In this document: in pieces, positions 61,167 to 64,000 of the stretch | How positions within the stretch are numbered: position 1 is the first letter of the stretch | Layout of the letters: the number at the start of each line of letters is the position of its first letter | NCBI RefSeq assembly: GCF_031348265.1 | Contig: NZ_CP133771.1 | Span: forward strand, 1-64,000 | Direction of reading: 5' to 3' | Source of the DNA: Streptomyces collinus | GTDB lineage: Bacteria > Actinomycetota > Actinomycetes > Streptomycetales > Streptomycetaceae | DNA length: 64,000 nucleotides | Position numbers and translations under genes: made by a program | The notes under the pieces: generated by a model | Seen by the model: the letters and a program-made list of their open reading frames with translations, nothing else | Told to the model about the DNA's origin: nothing | Databases searched by the model: none

Positions 61167-64000
61167 TCAGGTGCTGTCGGGCGTGTCCAGCACCTGGGAG
61201 CGAACCTGGTCAGCGGTCATGGCTCCGGTCCAGACCCTGAGGTCCTGCAGACCGCCGGGCAGATAGTTGCCGGTCTTACCCGAGGCGGTTCCGCGTCCCA
61301 GGCTCAGCTCACCACTGCCCTGCTGCGGGGTGGTGAAGCCAGCTGCTTGTTCCGAGGGCTGGTCGAATTCGCCGACGTAGAGGTGGAGTTGGCCATAGCG
61401 GGCTTCGGTGGTGCCGTCGGTCGGATCGGTCCACTCCCAGGTCTCCTGGGCGTCGAAGGTGCCTGTGATCTGGACCCAGGTGTCGGTGGCGGCCACGTCT
61501 GCTGCGGGCACCTGTGCGCTCTGGGTGACCTTGCCGTCCGGTCCCACTGCGGTGCGGGTGAACTTCCACTGGTAGATGTCGTCGCCGGGCTTCGTGACCC
61601 ACAGAGCCCAGGAGGACTCTGAGCTCAGGCGCTGGGCTGCCACCTGCGCCTGGTAGCCGACCGGCTTGGCGTTGAGGGCCGCTGAATCGAGACGGACGCT
61701 CGCCGACACCGTGAACGAGCCGGTCTCGTCGACTACCGGGCCGGCGGCGGTGGCGTATCCGGCTGTGCCGTTAAGGAACAGCGCGTTGTCTTCCTCATTC
61801 AGCGTGGCGCCAGAGCCGGACAGGGCCATCGACGAGAGCGGGTAGGCCGTGGTTTCGGCGACTTGGGTGCCCTTGGCTGTGGTGGCGTCCCAGTGTGCGA
61901 CCAGTTCGTTGGCCGGTACTCCGTCTTGCAGGATCCTGGCTTCGTTGGCGACTTCCGCCGGTTGCAGGGCTCGCTGCCACACAGCGGCTTCGTCGAGCAG
62001 ACCGAAGTGGTGGTCGACGTACTTGCCGCCCGTTTTGGAGCGGCCGAACTGCAGTCCCCCGCCTGCAGTCCACGGGGTGTAGGTGGGTGCGGCCTTGGAC
62101 AGGCCGACCGGCTGGCCCTGGGGCTGGCCGTTGATGAACAGCTGGATGGTGTCGTTGGCCGGGTCGGTGTCCGGAAGGTTGTCATCGCCTTCGGTCTTGA
62201 AGACGCCCGCCACGTGCGTCCACACGTTGAGCGGCGGGTTTTCCTGGTCGGACATTGAGCGGACGTACACCGGGTTCACTGTGTCCTTGTCGGCGCGGTT
62301 GAAGACCCACTTCTTGTACGCGGCGGAGTAGTAGAGCGTGAAGGAGCTGCCGTTGGTTCCCGGCGCGGACAGCACGGCCCGGTTGGCTGAGGCGTTGGAG
62401 AGCTGCACCCAGGCGGAGACGGTGAAGGAGTCCCGGGTGTTGACGGCAGGGGCGGACGTGGCCGCGTAGCCGGTCTGCTGTGCCGGGTCGCTGGTGTCGT
62501 CGTTCAGGCGCAGCGCGTAGTCCGCCTCGCCGCGACGGGCCCTGGTGGACCAGCCGGTCCCTTCCTCACCGACCAGTGTGGCGTCGTGCCGGGTACCGAC
62601 AGTAGCGGTGTCCTTGGCGGTCACGGTGCCCGAGCCGGGAACTCCGTCGAGATGCCAGCGACCCACGGCCGCTTCGGCCGCGGCTACCTTGAAGGTGAAC
62701 TCCTGGTAGGCGCCCCACCGGTTGTAGACGTCTTTGGCCCGCACCGACAGCACCTGGGTGCCTGACAGCGGCGGGGTCACGTTCGGGACGGTGACCTTGA
62801 GGGTGCCGGCGACGGGTTTGGCCGGGGTGGACAGCAGCTTCCATTCGTAGCCGGTGACGTCTGTTTTGCCGTTGGTCTTGATGTCGGCTGTGTTGGGCTG
62901 GAAGGTGAAGGAGCCCGGAACGCCTGGGCCGCCCTTTCCTTCACAGACGTTGGTAGCGCACTCGGCGTACGGGGAGCCGGCGGTGATACGGGGTGGCTTC
63001 GGCGCCGTCGAGTCGATCTTGAAGTAGCACCATGAGCTGTAGCCGGAGAACAGATCGCCGGACTTTCCGCTGTAGGACCAGTGGGATTGGGTGCGGGCCT
63101 TGTAGCGGTACAGGCCCCCGTCGGCGCGCTTGCTCATGCGGAGCTTTTCCAGCGTGCCGTCGGGATGCCAGCCGGTATCTGGCGCATGGCCGGTCCACAC
63201 CTGGTGCCAGGCCGCGTCGTCTCCGCGCTCCACGACGTACTCGGCCTGCAGGGAGCCCTCCTGGTCGCCCTTGTTGGACTCGACCCGGGTCTGGACGCGG
63301 GCCTGTACGACCGGGTTGTCGCGGGTGACGATCAACGGATCACTCGAGGACTTCTTGCAGTACGCGGTGCTGCCATCACCGGGGATGAGACCGACGTCCG
63401 TGGGCGTGCCCGGCTTGTAAGCGAAGATGACCTGCAACTCTGCGCTGTCGTCGAAGCGCTTCCAGGCGCGCGGCTCGCCTTCATCCTTGGCCCGAAGCAT
63501 CAGCGTCAGGCGGTTGATCTTGCCGTCCGCGAATGAGCGGACGGTGTTCTTCAGGTTCTCGTCCGCCTCGTCGGGGTTGTCGTTGAACTCGATCCAGGCG
63601 TCGGGCTGGTCAGGCGAGCACAGACCACCGCGCCCGGCGGAAACGTACCGGTCGCCCATCTGGTCCAGCTGCTTGGGGCCCGGCCAGCGGGTGCCCTCGG
63701 AGATGTTGTCGGTGCGCTCCAGATCAACCCAGTAGGGCGTGCAGTTGTATGACCACGTCTCGCGGGCCCGGAAGGTGGCGTCCAGGACGTGCTTGCCCGA
63801 GAGCTTCGTGGGCGCGAACTCGAAGTACATGCGATCGATGTAGCCGCTACCGCACGAGTAGCCGTCAGCCGTTCCGCATTTGCCGACGCCCTTGTCGCCG
63901 TCGAACATCCAGAACTTGTCGCCGTCGGAGGAGATCTTCGTGCGCTCCTGGGCTCCCAGGCCGACTGAGGGGTCGATGAACACCGGGTAGACGGTGTCCT
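61167..64000 (-). CDS. Large LamG-domain secreted protein, 5' end beyond the right edge
   Basis: At least 943 residues; the frame is open to the last base (DTVYPVFIDPS), so the N terminus is outside. The N-terminal part has a beta-rich region with Cys (LDATFRARETWSYNCTPYWV), then a domain with PKPPRITAGSPYAEC. Two concanavalin-like LamG modules follow: one about 435-700 (VGRWHLDGVPGSG, SFTVSAWVQLSNAS, FGLLDEAAVWQRAL), one about 710-938 (SFTVSASVRLDSAAL, GGLQDLRVWTGAM). LamG proteins of this kind commonly precede Rhs toxins in Streptomyces and probably belong to the same exported toxin assembly. Confidence 0.85.
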   Translation of the reverse strand, partial: DTVYPVFIDPSVGLGAQERTKISSDGDKFWMFDGDKGVGKCGTADGYSCGSGYIDRMYFEFAPTKLSGKHVLDATFRARETWSYNCTPYWVDLERTDNISEGTRWPGPKQLDQMGDRYVSAGRGGLCSPDQPDAWIEFNDNPDEADENLKNTVRSFADGKINRLTLMLRAKDEGEPRAWKRFDDSAELQVIFAYKPGTPTDVGLIPGDGSTAYCKKSSSDPLIVTRDNPVVQARVQTRVESNKGDQEGSLQAEYVVERGDDAAWHQVWTGHAPDTGWHPDGTLEKLRMSKRADGGLYRYKARTQSHWSYSGKSGDLFSGYSSWCYFKIDSTAPKPPRITAGSPYAECATNVCEGKGGPGVPGSFTFQPNTADIKTNGKTDVTGYEWKLLSTPAKPVAGTLKVTVPNVTPPLSGTQVLSVRAKDVYNRWGAYQEFTFKVAAAEAAVGRWHLDGVPGSGTVTAKDTATVGTRHDATLVGEEGTGWSTRARRGEADYALRLNDDTSDPAQQTGYAATSAPAVNTRDSFTVSAWVQLSNASANRAVLSAPGTNGSSFTLYYSAAYKKWVFNRADKDTVNPVYVRSMSDQENPPLNVWTHVAGVFKTEGDDNLPDTDPANDTIQLFINGQPQGQPVGLSKAAPTYTPWTAGGGLQFGRSKTGGKYVDHHFGLLDEAAVWQRALQPAEVANEARILQDGVPANELVAHWDATTAKGTQVAETTAYPLSSMALSGSGATLNEEDNALFLNGTAGYATAAGPVVDETGSFTVSASVRLDSAALNAKPVGYQAQVAAQRLSSESSWALWVTKPGDDIYQWKFTRTAVGPDGKVTQSAQVPAADVAATDTWVQITGTFDAQETWEWTDPTDGTTEARYGQLHLYVGEFDQPSEQAAGFTTPQQGSGELSLGRGTASGKTGNYLPGGLQDLRVWTGAMTADQVRSQVLDTPDST

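Noticed and set aside
1..64000. CRISPR arrays, rRNA genes and riboswitches
   Set aside because: Gene-free stretches were scanned by eye for regularly spaced repeats and conserved RNA cores; none was found.

Overview
The window is high-GC DNA (mostly C/G in third codon positions, GTG starts, 4-bp ATGA/GTGA gene overlaps) that reads as Streptomyces or a close actinomycete. It contains almost no housekeeping genes. Nucleases, helicases, SMC-like ATPases, STAND-type ATPases, insertion-sequence debris and a polymorphic toxin dominate. I read it as an accessory, defence-rich region such as a chromosome arm or a large (possibly linear) plasmid. That placement is inference.

Layout. (1) 1-4.7 kb: a gene start running off the left edge, an HTH-ATPase-repeat protein and a HEPN/Toprim-type protein. 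(2) 4.96-11.6 kb, minus strand: a complete, translationally coupled Wadjet type I operon, jetA-jetB-jetC-jetD. (3) 11.8-23.5 kb: five minus-strand genes (coiled-coil protein, RecB-family nuclease with a Dna2/Cas4-like cysteine set, a protein of unknown family, SF1B helicase, SF2 helicase) divergent from sbcD-sbcC across about 130 bp. Together these look like a bacterial end-resection machine (Mre11-Rad50 plus a split Dna2 plus a second helicase) and are one of the best candidates for an undescribed system. (4) 23.6-30.65 kb: an intact-ended IS5-family element with a TTA target duplication, a CbrC-like gene, IS fragments, and a divergent pair (a nitrilase-fold protein, and a winged-helix/monooxygenase-like/SnoaL-like fusion) sharing a palindrome.

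(5) 31.1-39.7 kb: a 1697-residue kinase-like plus P-loop NTPase protein, a small membrane protein, a VMAP-like protein and a vWA (SAV_2336-like) protein. This is a variant of the vWA/VMAP conflict systems with no MoxR ATPase in view. (6) 39.96-42.7 kb: two tandem membrane-anchored Mrr-type nucleases with a small membrane partner, and a PD-(D/E)XK-like protein. (7) 43-48.3 kb: a UvrD-like helicase operon, a DUF6083-like gene, an XRE regulator with twin palindromic operators, and two unrecognised accessory genes. (8) 48.35-51.8 kb: an HTH protein, a protein with family-B-polymerase-like palm motifs, and a small HTH protein. The arrangement recalls tap-tpg telomere genes of linear Streptomyces replicons. 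(9) 52.6-64 kb: a DUF6207-like gene, a secreted HNH nuclease, an Rhs toxin with a nucleotidyltransferase-like tip and its probable immunity gene, and a LamG protein cut by the right edge.

Gene starts were chosen by eye from Shine-Dalgarno sequences, operon spacing and domain limits. Family names come from motif recognition only; no database search was run.
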